Shown here piece after piece: positions 16,032 through 24,852 of a stretch of 64,000 bases of DNA. The notes under the pieces were generated by a model. It had not been told where the DNA came from and did not search any database. It saw only the letters and a list, made by a program, of their open reading frames with translations. Both the position numbers and the translations under genes were made by a program. The DNA lies in contig NZ_JOID01000026.1 of assembly GCF_000719865.1 (NCBI RefSeq), positions 1 to 64,000 on the forward strand, in the 5' to 3' direction. This DNA is from Streptomyces albus subsp. albus. Its GTDB lineage: Bacteria > Actinomycetota > Actinomycetes > Streptomycetales > Streptomycetaceae. Each line of letters begins with the position of its first letter. The first letter of the stretch is position 1.

Positions 16032-16037
16032 CCCGCC

Positions 16038-16043
16038 ATCGTA
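16038..16043 (-). promoter_or_regulatory. -10 box TACGAT, leaderless start
   Basis: On the minus strand TACGAT ends 6 nt before the GTG at 16031. No ribosome site intervenes that would fit a leadered message. Confidence 0.45.
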
Positions 16044-16151
16044 GATCGGCGACGTCCGGCCCGGCCGGGCGGGAGACGCCGGGACGCCGGAGACGGGGAC
16101 CCGGGAGCCGTCGAAGACACCGGGGCCGCCGCCAGCCGCAGCCAACCGCTG

Positions 16152-16994
16152 TCAACCGCCGGGCGGCTTCTCCCCGCGGACCGCGCAGGCGGCGGCGTAT
16201 CCGGGGACGGCGGGTATGTCGGCCAGTACCCAGCCGGTGAGCCGCGCCGGTGCCGGGCCCGCGCCGACGTAGGTCGCCGCCAGGTCCTCCGACAGCCCGG
16301 AACCGGTGCCCTTGAGGTACGCCTCCTTCCGCGTCCAGCAGCGGGCGAAGGCGGCGGGACGCCGGGCAGCGGGCAGCGCGGCCAGTTCGGCGCGTTCGTC
16401 CGGGTGCAGGGCCGGGGAGACCTGCGCCACCGTCCGCTGTGCCGGGAGCTCCTCCACATCGGCGCCCACCGGCACCGGGGCGAACGCCAGCAGCACCAGG
16501 TCTCCGGCGTGCGAGAGCGAGAAGTGCAGCGGGGAGCCCGGCACGGCGGGACGCCCGTGCGGGCCGCCGCAGCCGGGACAGGGTTCTCTCGCCAGCTCCA
16601 CCGATGCCGCCTCCGTGGCCAGATAGCCGCCGAGGAGCCGGCGCAGCGCCAGATGCGCCACCTGGTAGCGGTCGCGGTCGGCGGGCCGCAGGAAGGCGTC
16701 GGCGCGCCGGCGCTCCTCCTCGTCGAGCACGGCGCGCTCCGCTTCCGCGTAAGCGGCCTGCTCCGGCACCCGCACGAACCACAACACCGTCCCCCCGTCC
16801 GCGGTCTCCCCGTCGGCGGACCCGCCGCCGCCCGCGGACCACGGGCGGCCGGGCGTCCATCCGGCGAGGTCCAGCCACCGGGCGACGGCCGGCCCCGGAC
16901 CGCCGGCGGGCCCTGGCTCCCGCACGGTGTCCCGCGCGGCCGGGCCGCCACGGTGCCATCCGGAAGCCTCATCCGGCACGGTGCGCTGTGGCAT
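16152..16994 (-). CDS. Sfp-type 4'-phosphopantetheinyl transferase
   Basis: A 280-residue enzyme that transfers phosphopantetheine from CoA to carrier proteins of polyketide, non-ribosomal peptide or fatty acid synthases. Diagnostic motifs are CPGCGGPHGRP (CoA site, about 140-150), FSLSHAGDLVLLAF, GADVE (metal Asp/Glu, about 174-178) and the signature CWTRKEAYLKGTG (about 221-233). Length fits the Sfp/Svp group rather than the shorter AcpS group. No biosynthetic genes are adjacent, so it is probably a general-purpose activator. The N-terminal 65 residues are low-complexity, and a later start cannot be excluded. Confidence 0.93.
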   Translation of the reverse strand: MPQRTVPDEASGWHRGGPAARDTVREPGPAGGPGPAVARWLDLAGWTPGRPWSAGGGGSADGETADGGTVLWFVRVPEQAAYAEAERAVLDEEERRRADAFLRPADRDRYQVAHLALRRLLGGYLATEAASVELAREPCPGCGGPHGRPAVPGSPLHFSLSHAGDLVLLAFAPVPVGADVEELPAQRTVAQVSPALHPDERAELAALPAARRPAAFARCWTRKEAYLKGTGSGLSEDLAATYVGAGPAPARLTGWVLADIPAVPGYAAACAVRGEKPPGG

Positions 16995-17106
16995 GCGGTT
17001 CCCCCTCGTCTCTGTGCGGTGGCCGGCTGCCGTGCCGCGCCCCCTGTCCCCTGCCTGCGTCTGGCCTGCCGCGGCCGGCCGCCGAACCCTTGGCCAGGCC
17101 CGCCGC

Positions 17107-19188
17107 TCACTCCGTGCGCAGCTCCAGCTCCTTCACGCCCGGCGCCGCGATACCGAACACATGGTTGTACAAGGACAGTTCGGCCTCCAGCGCGCGGGTC
17201 ACGGTCTCGCTGCGGCGGAAGCCGTGGCCTTCGCCCTCGAAGGTGATGCAGGCGTGCGGAACACCGTGGCCCGCGACCGCCCGCCGAAATCTCTCGCACT
17301 GGGCCGGCGGGCAGATGACGTCGTCCAGGCCCTGCAGGATCAGAAAGGGCGCGGTGATCCGGCCGGCATGGCGGAGCGGGGACCGGCTGCGGTAGCGGTC
17401 GGGGTGCTCGGCGAGCGTGCCGACGAGTCCGTCGAGGTAGTGGGACTCGAAGTCGTGGGTACCGCCTTCGGCCCAGCTCTCCAGGTCGAGCACGGGGTAG
17501 ATGAGCGTGCCGCAGGCGTAGAGGCGGGTGGCGGCGAGCGAGGCCGCGGCCGTCCAGCCGCCGGCGCTGCCGCCGCGGATCGCGAGCCGGGCCCGGTCGG
17601 CGGTGCCCTCGGCCGCGAGGGTCTCGGCGACCGCGGCGCAGTCCTCCACGTCGACGACGCCCCACTGTCCGCGCAGCCGGTCCCGGTACGCCCGGCCGTA
17701 TCCGGTGGAGCCGCCGTAGTTGACCTCGGCCACGCCGAAGCCGCGGGAGGTGAAATAGGCGATGTCCAGGTCGAGGACAAGGGGGGCGTGGCCGGTGGGC
17801 CCGCCGTGCGCCCACACCACGAAGGGCGGGAGCTCGTCCCCCGGCACGGTGTAGTCGGGGTTGTAGGGCGGATAGATGTGCGCGTGGATCTCCCGGCCCT
17901 CGGGGCCGGTGAAGGTGCGGATCTGCGGCTCGGGGTAGTAGGCGGGATCGACCGGGTCGCGGTGTTCCGCGCCGACCACCCGGGCGTGACCGGTGGCGGT
18001 GTCCAGCTCCACCACCTCGTAGGCGCTGCGCGGGCTGGCGGCCACCCCGACGACCCGGGTGTCCTGCACGGCCAGGGCCGGGTCCCACTCCGACCACGGG
18101 CCGGGGGCGTCGTAGAGGTCGCCGCTCTCCGGGTCGAGGACGCCGAGGGAGGTGGCGCCGAAGCCGTGCACCACGGCGATCAGACCGGTGGGCAGCGGGG
18201 CGAACCAGCGGCTGCCGATCTTCCACAGCGGGCCGCCGAACTCCTCCTCGCGCGGGCACAGGGAGGTGACCGTCACCTCGCCGGCGGGCGACCCGGCGTG
18301 CGAACCGGCGGCGCTGTCCCCGAGGCCCGCGGCGGACGCGGGGCCGTCCGCGGCCGGCGGGCCGATCCCCGGCCCGGTGAGCCGGTAGAGGTTCCACCAG
18401 CCGCTGCGGTCGGAGACGGCGAGCAGAGCGCCGTCGGGCGCCCACTCGGCCTGCGGAACGGACTCCGCGGGACCGCCGAGCACGGTGCGCGCCCGTGCGA
18501 AGACGCCCTCGGGCGCCAGCTCCGCGACCCGCAGTTCGGTGCCGTCCCACGGCATGCCGGGGTGGTTCCAGGCGATCCAGGCCACGCGGCAGCCGTCCGG
18601 GGACAACTGCGGCCCGGTGACGAACCGGTGGCCGGCGTCGCTGAGTTCGCGGACCGCCGCGCGGTCCTCCGCGGCCGAACCGTCCAGCGGCACGGCGGCG
18701 ATGACGCGCCGTACGTCGCCGGGGGCCTCACCGGTGTACTCCTCCAGGACGCACCACACCTCGCCGCGGTCCGGGTGCAGCCGGAGGTCGGCCCAGCGCA
18801 GCCCGCCGCCGATCGCCGAGAGCGGCGTCAGCGGACGCGGCGCGGGAGCGCCGGGGGCGTCCGGCTCAAAGGCGTAGAGCCGCTGATCGGCGAAGTGCAC
18901 GAAGACGATCAGCGGGCCGCGCCGCCCCCGGCCGGTTCCGGCCCAGGGCGTGCCGCCGTACTCCATGACACGGCTGCGGACGTTCCACGGGGCGGGGAGG
19001 ACGGCTTCCTCGGTGCCGTCGGACCGGCGGCGCACCAGAGTGCGGCGGCCGCCCTCGGCCGGACGGGGCGCGGTCCACCACACCTCCTCGCCCACGGTGC
19101 CGGGATACTCCGGCCGCCCGTCGTGGGCCGCCGCGAGCCCGGCATCGATCGGTGACTGCCATGCGCCGTACGGGGCCGTGGACACCAT
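17107..19188 (-). CDS. S9-family prolyl-oligopeptidase-like serine peptidase
   Basis: A 693-residue cytosolic peptidase with an N-terminal beta-propeller-like domain (residues about 1-420) and a C-terminal alpha/beta hydrolase domain. The nucleophile elbow is GGSAGG in RLAIRGGSAGGWTAAASLAA, the acid lies in LILQGLDDVICPP, and the histidine in FEGEGHGFRR. The oxyanion region is VVWAHGGPTGHAP. It likely trims short peptides, consistent with the M20 and M55 peptidases upstream on the same strand. AGGAGG-type ribosome site (CAGGAGGCG) lies before the ATG at 19188. A PQ-loop of about 30 Ala/Gly-rich residues near 280-310 is an insertion. Confidence 0.93.
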   Translation of the reverse strand: MVSTAPYGAWQSPIDAGLAAAHDGRPEYPGTVGEEVWWTAPRPAEGGRRTLVRRRSDGTEEAVLPAPWNVRSRVMEYGGTPWAGTGRGRRGPLIVFVHFADQRLYAFEPDAPGAPAPRPLTPLSAIGGGLRWADLRLHPDRGEVWCVLEEYTGEAPGDVRRVIAAVPLDGSAAEDRAAVRELSDAGHRFVTGPQLSPDGCRVAWIAWNHPGMPWDGTELRVAELAPEGVFARARTVLGGPAESVPQAEWAPDGALLAVSDRSGWWNLYRLTGPGIGPPAADGPASAAGLGDSAAGSHAGSPAGEVTVTSLCPREEEFGGPLWKIGSRWFAPLPTGLIAVVHGFGATSLGVLDPESGDLYDAPGPWSEWDPALAVQDTRVVGVAASPRSAYEVVELDTATGHARVVGAEHRDPVDPAYYPEPQIRTFTGPEGREIHAHIYPPYNPDYTVPGDELPPFVVWAHGGPTGHAPLVLDLDIAYFTSRGFGVAEVNYGGSTGYGRAYRDRLRGQWGVVDVEDCAAVAETLAAEGTADRARLAIRGGSAGGWTAAASLAATRLYACGTLIYPVLDLESWAEGGTHDFESHYLDGLVGTLAEHPDRYRSRSPLRHAGRITAPFLILQGLDDVICPPAQCERFRRAVAGHGVPHACITFEGEGHGFRRSETVTRALEAELSLYNHVFGIAAPGVKELELRTE

Positions 19189-19514
19189 TTCCGAACGCCT
19201 CCTGCGTGCTGCCCTTGCTCAACTCCGCCGGGATGGTCACGCCCGGCGCCGTGCCGCGTCCCTGAGCCCCGGCCCTTCTGCCCGGGCGCACCTCTCGGTG
19301 CGCCCGCCCTGCCGGCCGTCCGGCCGGGGCCCCCGCAAGGGCCCTTCAGCCGCTTCGCTCCTTCCGGCCGCTTCTCCCGCCCGGCCTTCCGCCCGTTCCT
19401 CCGTTCACCGTCTGTTGTCCCCACCCCTTCACCACAGCGCGGTCGTTCAACCCATCCGGCCGCGGATTCCGCGGCCGGTCCGCGGCACGGCCCTCCGGCG
19501 GCCGGGGCCGCCGC
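19189..19514. other. Gene-free region between two peptidase genes
   Basis: A 326-bp gap between the M20 gene stop and the S9 gene start, both on the minus strand. Open frames in it are Arg/Pro/Gly-rich shadows. Only the S9 ribosome site at its end is recognisable. Confidence 0.4.
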
Positions 19515-21059
19515 TCACCCCGGTACCCCGGCGGGCCCGGAGGATGCCGCCGCCCCGCTGTCCGGGGCCGCCCGGCCCGGTGTGCGCAGCAGGAACCGGT
19601 CCAGGACGCGGACGCCGAAGTGGAGGGCGTCGACGGGGACGCGCTCGTCGACGCCGTGGAACAGGGCCGCGTAGTCGAGCCCTTCCGGCAGCTTCAGCGG
19701 CGAGAAGCCGTAGCCGGTGATCCCGAGCCGGGAGAACTGCTTGGCGTCCGTGCCGCCCGACATGCAGTACGGCACGGCCCGGCCGCCCGGGTCGAACAGC
19801 TCGACGGCCTCTCTCATGGCGTGGAAGGCCGGTGAGTCCACCGGTGCCCCGAGCGGGATCTCCCGGTGGTGGAACTCCCAGTCGACGCCGGGGCCGGTGA
19901 GCCGGTCGAGGGTCTCCCGGAACTCCTCCTCGCCGCCGGGCACGATCCGGCCGTCCACGAAGGCGGTGGCGCTGCCCGGGATGACGTTGACCTTGTAACC
20001 GGCGCTCAGCATGGTCGGGTTGGCGCTGTTGCGGAGCGTCGCCTCGACCAGGGCGGCGGCCCGCCCCAGCCGCTCCAGCAGGGGGCCGGGGTCGAATCCG
20101 GGGGCGTCCAGGCCGAGTTCGGGCGCGTCCGCCGGGATGCCGTGCAGCGCGGCGAGTTCGGTGAGGGCGGCCCGCACCGTCGGGGTGATGCGGAGCGGCC
20201 AGGAGTGCTCACCGATGCGGCTGACGGCGGCGGCCAGGCGGGTGACGGCGTTGTCGTGGTTGACCTTGGAGCCGTGCCCGGCCCTGCCGCGCGCGGTGAG
20301 TTCGAGCCAGGCGGTGCCGCGCTCGCCCGCAGCGATCGGGTAGAGCCGCAGGCCGGAATCGGCGTGGAAGGTGTAGGCCCCCGATTCGCTGATGCCCTCG
20401 GTGCAGCCCTCGAACAGCTCCGGATGGGCGCCGGTGAGGAAGCCGGAACCGTACTCGGCGCTGTCCTCCTCGTCGGCGGTGAAGGCCAGGACGAGATCGC
20501 GGCGCGGGCGGTGCCCGGTCCGCGCCCAGGAGCGCGCGAGCGCGAGGATCATCGCGTCGGTGTTCTTCATGTCGATGGCGCCCCGTCCCCAGACGACGCC
20601 GTCCCGGATCTCGCCGGAGAAGGGGTGCACGGTCCAGTCGGCGGGCTCCGCGGGCACGACGTCCAGATGGCCGTGGACCAGCAGGGCCTCCGCGTCCCGG
20701 TCGCTGCCCGCGATCCGGGCGACCACGTTCGTCCGGCCCGGCGCCTTCTCCAGCAGCACGGGTTCCAGCCCCGCCTCGGCGAGCCGCTCGGCCACGTACT
20801 CGGCGGCGGGCCGCTCGCAGCCGTCGCCGCGGCCGCGGTTGGTGGTGTCGATGCGGATCAGCTCGGAGGTGAAGGCCACCACCTCCTCCAGCGCCCGCTC
20901 GTCCACCCCGCCGGCCGGAGGTCCCGCATCCGCCCCCGGCCCGCCCAACGCGCCGCCGGGGAACGCCTGTCCGGACACCGCCCCGCCGGACACCACTTCG
21001 CCGGACGCCCCCGCGCCGGGGGCCCGCGCCGCCGTGCCGGGAACCGCTGTGTCAGCCAT
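19515..21059 (-). CDS. M20-family zinc metallopeptidase
   Basis: A 514-residue dipeptidase/deacylase-like enzyme. After a 50-residue Gly/Ala/Pro-rich N-terminus, the dinuclear zinc site is complete: LLVHGHLDVVP (His, Asp), GRGAIDMKN (bridging Asp), FTADEED (catalytic Glu pair) and ALFHGVDERV (final His). A dimerisation insert lies between, with GRAGHGSKVNHDNAV. It resembles the ArgE/DapE/carboxypeptidase group; the substrate is probably a short peptide or N-acyl amino acid. Its ATG at 21059 lies inside the end of the upstream M55 peptidase gene, an 8-nt overlap, so the two are translationally coupled. Confidence 0.92.
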   Translation of the reverse strand: MADTAVPGTAARAPGAGASGEVVSGGAVSGQAFPGGALGGPGADAGPPAGGVDERALEEVVAFTSELIRIDTTNRGRGDGCERPAAEYVAERLAEAGLEPVLLEKAPGRTNVVARIAGSDRDAEALLVHGHLDVVPAEPADWTVHPFSGEIRDGVVWGRGAIDMKNTDAMILALARSWARTGHRPRRDLVLAFTADEEDSAEYGSGFLTGAHPELFEGCTEGISESGAYTFHADSGLRLYPIAAGERGTAWLELTARGRAGHGSKVNHDNAVTRLAAAVSRIGEHSWPLRITPTVRAALTELAALHGIPADAPELGLDAPGFDPGPLLERLGRAAALVEATLRNSANPTMLSAGYKVNVIPGSATAFVDGRIVPGGEEEFRETLDRLTGPGVDWEFHHREIPLGAPVDSPAFHAMREAVELFDPGGRAVPYCMSGGTDAKQFSRLGITGYGFSPLKLPEGLDYAALFHGVDERVPVDALHFGVRVLDRFLLRTPGRAAPDSGAAASSGPAGVPG

Positions 21060-21888
21060 ACTGCTCCTCCACCGCTGCCGACACGACGGTCGTGACCGCC
21101 TTGAAGCAGCGGATTCCCTCGTACATGGTGTCGCTGGTGTAGGCGGCCCGGCGCTCACCGGTGCGCTCCACTCCGGGCACGACGGTCGCCGCGCCCACCA
21201 GATGCTCCGCGTCGAATTCCAGCTCGACGGTGAACGGACCGGCGTCCCGCGCCGGCTGATGCCGTATCGCGAGCACGACCGCCTCTTTCGCGGCGGCTCT
21301 GATGTCCTCGGCCGTACGGGCGGGCGGGCGGCAGACCGCGGCGTAGCGCGAGACGCAGTCCTTGACGGCCACGGTGCGGGCGCCGGGGGCGTACCCCCGG
21401 GCGTCCTCGCAGGTGCGGTCGTCGCCGGTGACCAGCACCACGGGGGTGCCGAACTCCGCGACGACACGGGAGTTGAGCAGGCCCTCGCTCGCCCGGACGC
21501 CGTTGAGCCAGACCCCGGTGATGGAGTTGGCGAGGTAGGTGTGCGCGAGGACGCCCTCCGCGCCCGCGCCGGTGTGGTACCCGACGAAGGCGACTCCGTC
21601 CACATCTCCCCGCTGCACGCCCTCCACCATGCTGAGTTCCTTGTGCCGGCCGGTGAGCATCACCGCGCGCTCGTCGAGCCGCTCCAGCAGGAGGTTCCGC
21701 ATGGTCCAGTGCGCCTCGTTGACGACGACCTCGTCCGCTCCGCCCTCGAAGAACCCGGCCACGGCGGCGTTGACGTCCGAGGTGAACATCCGGCGGCAGC
21801 GCTGCCACTGCTCATGGCCCGGCAGGACGTCGGCGGGCCAGGTGACGCCCGTCGCGCCTTCCATATCGGCGGAGATGAGGATCTTCAT
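21052..21888 (-). CDS. M55 D-aminopeptidase (DppA type)
   Basis: A 278-residue zinc D-aminopeptidase. The N-terminal ISADMEGATGV supplies the Asp and Glu zinc ligands; VNEAHWTMRNLL and FVGYHTGAGAEGVLAHTYL supply His residues and the active-site wall. Bacillus DppA releases N-terminal D-amino acids from D-Ala-D-Ala peptides, so a role in peptidoglycan peptide recycling is likely, together with the coupled M20 enzyme. The ATG at 21888 is the family start and lies 7 nt after a TACGGT -10 box; the open frame extends 27 codons upstream without homology. Overlap with the M20 gene is 8 nt. Confidence 0.92.
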   Translation of the reverse strand: MKILISADMEGATGVTWPADVLPGHEQWQRCRRMFTSDVNAAVAGFFEGGADEVVVNEAHWTMRNLLLERLDERAVMLTGRHKELSMVEGVQRGDVDGVAFVGYHTGAGAEGVLAHTYLANSITGVWLNGVRASEGLLNSRVVAEFGTPVVLVTGDDRTCEDARGYAPGARTVAVKDCVSRYAAVCRPPARTAEDIRAAAKEAVVLAIRHQPARDAGPFTVELEFDAEHLVGAATVVPGVERTGERRAAYTSDTMYEGIRCFKAVTTVVSAAVEEQYG

Positions 21889-21895
21889 GCCCGAA

Positions 21896-21901
21896 ACCGT
21901 A
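21896..21901 (-). promoter_or_regulatory. -10 box TACGGT, leaderless start
   Basis: On the minus strand TACGGT ends 7 nt before the ATG at 21888 and no Shine-Dalgarno sequence is present. It heads the M55-M20 peptidase operon. Confidence 0.5.
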
Positions 21902-22145
21902 CGCGGTGCCGAGAGGCCCTGCCAGACCTGTGGATAACCTTCCGTCACCCCGCCGCCACACCCCGACATCGCACCCCCGCCATCGCACCGCGCGGCACGG
22001 CGCGGTGACCTCGGAGCGCCGCCGGGGAGAAGCCGCCCGCCGCCCCCGCGCCCCCGCCGGTCTCACCCGGCCGGGCGAAACCGACGGGGCGGCCTCTCCC
22101 CTTCCGGCCTTCTCCCCGCAGCCGCTCCTCCGCTTCCCGGCTTCT

Positions 22146-22589
22146 CTACTTCTCGACTTCGGCCGCGAGCCGCGCCAGCACGGCGTCGTAGATCCTGCCG
22201 AGACCCTTCGGCGCGAAGGTCCGCTCGAAGAAGCCGCCGACTCCGCCCGCCCCGTTCCAGACGGTGGTGACCCGAACGGTGGACTTCCCCTCACCGGCCG
22301 GGGTCACCGTCCAGGTGGTCACCATCGAGGAGTTGCGGTCCTTCTCGGCGAGCTGCCCGGCGGTCGGCTCGGAGACCTCCAGCAGGCAGTCCCGGACGCA
22401 CTTGCTGGTGGCCTGCAGCCGCCAGTGCACCAGCGTGCCCGCGCCCCGGCCGCCCTCGCGCACCTCGTACTCGCTGAACTGCTCGGGCAGCAGCCGGGCG
22501 CGGGTGCCGGAGTAGTCCGCGAGCGCCTCGAACACCGCCTCGGGTGCCGCCGCGATGATCCGCTCCGTCGTGGCCTCGACCTGCGCCAT
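22146..22589 (-). CDS. SRPBCC-family (START/Bet v1-like) protein
   Basis: A 147-residue protein of the polyketide-cyclase/START-like fold: VEATTERIIAAAPEAVFEAL at the start, a long central sheet (GTLVHWRLQATSKCVRDCLL, STVRVTTVWNG), and a C-terminal helix containing GLGRIYDAVLARLAAEV. Such single-domain proteins bind hydrophobic ligands in a deep pocket; the ligand is unknown. The ATG at 22589 follows GGAGGAC. The gene diverges from the radical SAM gene at 22745. Confidence 0.85.
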   Translation of the reverse strand: MAQVEATTERIIAAAPEAVFEALADYSGTRARLLPEQFSEYEVREGGRGAGTLVHWRLQATSKCVRDCLLEVSEPTAGQLAEKDRNSSMVTTWTVTPAGEGKSTVRVTTVWNGAGGVGGFFERTFAPKGLGRIYDAVLARLAAEVEK

Positions 22590-22689
22590 GTCCGTCCTCC
22601 AGTCGGTCGCCGGCCCACTCGGCCGGTCGTCTTCCGCACAGCCAATCACCGGCGGCGGACACGCCCAAATCGGACCCGGCTGGCGCTAT

Positions 22690-22705
22690 TCGAATAGGTG
22701 TTCTA
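22690..22705 (+). promoter_or_regulatory. LexA (SOS) box
   Basis: TCGAAT-AGGT-GTTCTA matches the actinobacterial SOS box TCGAAC-N4-GTTCGA at 10 of 12 specified positions. It sits just upstream of a plausible -10 (TAACTT, 22704-22709) and 40 nt before the radical SAM start codon, where LexA binding would block transcription. Confidence 0.65.
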
Positions 22706-22744
22706 ACTTGTGGGAACAGGCACGGACGGAAGGAGCGTGGACAC

Positions 22745-23773
22745 ATGCGCTGGGACGGCCTGAGCCATGACGACTCCTCCGGAGCCCCCGCCCTCTTCGG
22801 CACCGACGCGGTCACCCGCACCTTCGACACCCCGGAGTTCCAGGGCATCACGTTTCACGAGATCCGCGCCCGCTCGGTCCTCAACCGCGTGCCCGGCGCC
22901 TCCCGGATGCCGTTCGAATGGACGCTCAACCCGTACCGCGGCTGCACCCACGCCTGCGTCTACTGCTTCGCCCGCAAGACGCACAGTTATCTCGACCTCG
23001 ACACCGGCCTCGGCTTCGACTCCCAGATCGTCGTCAAGGTCAACGCGCCCGAGCTGCTCCGCCGTCAGCTGGCGTCCCGCCGCTGGCAGGGCGAGCACAT
23101 CGCGATGGGCACCAATGTCGACTGCTACCAGCGCGCGGAGGGCCGATACCAGCTCATGCCCGGCATCCTCGCCGCGCTCCGCGACCACGCCAACCCGTTC
23201 TCGATCCTCACCAAGGGCACCCTCATCCTCCGCGACCTCGACCTGCTGCGGCAGGCGGCCGAGGTGACGGACGTCGGCACCTCCGTCTCCGTCGGCTTCA
23301 CCGACCGCGAGCTGTGGCGGACCGTCGAGCCCGGCACCCCCTCCCCCGAACGCCGGCTGGAGGTGTGCCGCACGCTCACCGCGAACGGCATCCCCTGCTC
23401 CGTGCTGATGGCCCCGGTTCTCCCCTATCTCAGCGACTCGCCGGAGCAGTTGCGGGACACCGTGCGCGCCATCGCCGCGGCGGGCGCCGGCTCCGTGACC
23501 CCGCTGGTGCTCCATCTGCGGCCCGGCGCCCGCGAGTGGTTCATGGAGTGGCTCGCCCGGCACCACCCCCGCCTGGTGCGGCGCTACGAAGTGCTGTACG
23601 CCAACGGCGCCTACGCGCCCACCTGGTACCAGCGCCGGATCACCCGGCGGGTGCACGAGCTGGCGGACGAGTACGGCATCGGTCCCTCACACCCCGGCGC
23701 CGCACGCCGCGTCCGCGCACCGGAGCCCGTACCGCCCCCTGCGCCCGGGCCCACCCAGCTGACCTTCCTCTGA
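22745..23773 (+). CDS. Rv2578c-family radical SAM protein (SPL-like)
   Basis: A 342-residue radical SAM enzyme. The [4Fe-4S] cluster motif is CTHACVYC (Cys67, Cys71, Cys74), preceded by LNPYRGC. Other family sequences are MGTNVDCYQRAE, PFSILTKGTLILRDLDLL and PVLPYLSDSPEQL. The family is related to spore photoproduct lyase and is called Rv2578c after the mycobacterial member; its reaction is unknown but DNA-damage links are suspected. GGAAGGAG lies before the ATG at 22745. A LexA-type box overlaps its promoter, which supports induction by DNA damage. Confidence 0.9.
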   Translation: MRWDGLSHDDSSGAPALFGTDAVTRTFDTPEFQGITFHEIRARSVLNRVPGASRMPFEWTLNPYRGCTHACVYCFARKTHSYLDLDTGLGFDSQIVVKVNAPELLRRQLASRRWQGEHIAMGTNVDCYQRAEGRYQLMPGILAALRDHANPFSILTKGTLILRDLDLLRQAAEVTDVGTSVSVGFTDRELWRTVEPGTPSPERRLEVCRTLTANGIPCSVLMAPVLPYLSDSPEQLRDTVRAIAAAGAGSVTPLVLHLRPGAREWFMEWLARHHPRLVRRYEVLYANGAYAPTWYQRRITRRVHELADEYGIGPSHPGAARRVRAPEPVPPPAPGPTQLTFL

Positions 23774-23976
23774 GCGGCCCGTCCTCCCGGGCAACCGGCC
23801 ATCCTCCGAGCACTCCGGGCCGCTCCCATCCGCCCGGTTCCTCTCCCCCTCTCCCCCACGCACCGCCCGGGCGCGGCCGCGGATGAGTCTCCCGGGCGCC
23901 GCGTCCGTACCCCAGTGCGACGACACGGCGGGTGCCGGCTCGACAGGCGCCGGCCGGCGGAGCGAGGGAGGTCGAC

Positions 23977-24777
23977 GTGGACAGCGGTGACGAGTTCGGG
24001 CAGCCGCGGCGACGCCGGGTGGTCGAGCCGACCAGGGTCATCAGTCCGCGCCGGAGCAGCCGGCTGGAAGACCTGGAGCTCTTCCGCCCGGAGCCGGCGG
24101 CCGAAGCGCCCTCCGGCGCCCCGGCGGAGGACCCACCGACCGAGCAACTGCCCGGGACCCCCTTGCCCGGGACCGGCAGCGGGTCCCCGCGGCCCGGGGA
24201 CTCCGCGCGCTCCGGGGACTCCGCCCGGCCTGGGGACTCCGCGCCCCCCGGTGCCAGGACGGACACCACAGCCACCTCTGAGCACCCCCCTCCCCGCCTC
24301 CTGCCCGGCCTGTTCCCTCCGGTGGCCGGCGCGGCACGGGGGACGCGGGGGATCCGCACCGGACGGCGCCTTCCCTCCCGTACGGCCGGCTTCCTCGCGG
24401 TCGGCGCCGGAGCGGCCGTCCTCGCGGTGCTGCTGTTCCTGCAGGCCGGGTCGGGAACGGAGCCCGGAACGGCGGCTCCCGCGGCCCCCGCCCCCTCGGG
24501 CCCGCCCGCCGAACCCACGGCGATACCGCAGCCCGGCGAGGCGGAGCCGGAGGGTGGCGGCGTGCTCCAGCCGGGGGACAGCGGACCGGCGGTCTCCGAA
24601 CTCCAGGACCGGCTCTCGCGGATCCCGGACGTCTACACCGAGCGCGGGGCCGACGGCCAGTACGACGACGTGCTCGCCGAGGCCGTCGCCCGTTTCCAGC
24701 ACTGGTACGGCATCCGCGGCGACGAGGAGGGGGTCTACGGCGACGACACCCGCCGCGACCTGGAGTCCCGCACCTGA
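23977..24777 (+). CDS. Membrane-anchored peptidoglycan-binding protein
   Basis: A 266-residue protein in three parts: a cytoplasmic disordered N-terminus (residues 1-145) with tandem PGDSAR-type repeats near 70-95, one transmembrane helix (AGFLAVGAGAAVLAVLLFL, about 149-167), and an extracellular Pro/Ala linker leading to a C-terminal peptidoglycan-binding domain (LQPGDSGPAVSELQDRL and DDVLAEAVARFQHWYGI). It probably tethers the membrane to the cell wall. The GTG at 23977 (VDSGDEFGQ) is preceded by GGAGGTC 5 nt upstream and is preferred over an in-frame start at 23932. Confidence 0.85.
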   Translation: MDSGDEFGQPRRRRVVEPTRVISPRRSSRLEDLELFRPEPAAEAPSGAPAEDPPTEQLPGTPLPGTGSGSPRPGDSARSGDSARPGDSAPPGARTDTTATSEHPPPRLLPGLFPPVAGAARGTRGIRTGRRLPSRTAGFLAVGAGAAVLAVLLFLQAGSGTEPGTAAPAAPAPSGPPAEPTAIPQPGEAEPEGGGVLQPGDSGPAVSELQDRLSRIPDVYTERGADGQYDDVLAEAVARFQHWYGIRGDEEGVYGDDTRRDLESRT

Positions 24778-24852
24778 GCCCGGCGCCTCGCCCCCGCACC
24801 GGAACCCCGCACCCGAAACCCGCGCCCGAACCCGCCCCCGCCGCACCGGGCC

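Noticed and set aside
16007..18550. 847-codon minus-strand frame crossing the GNAT, transferase and S9 genes
   Set aside because: It crosses three well-supported genes in another frame and is almost entirely Arg/Gly/Ala/Pro.
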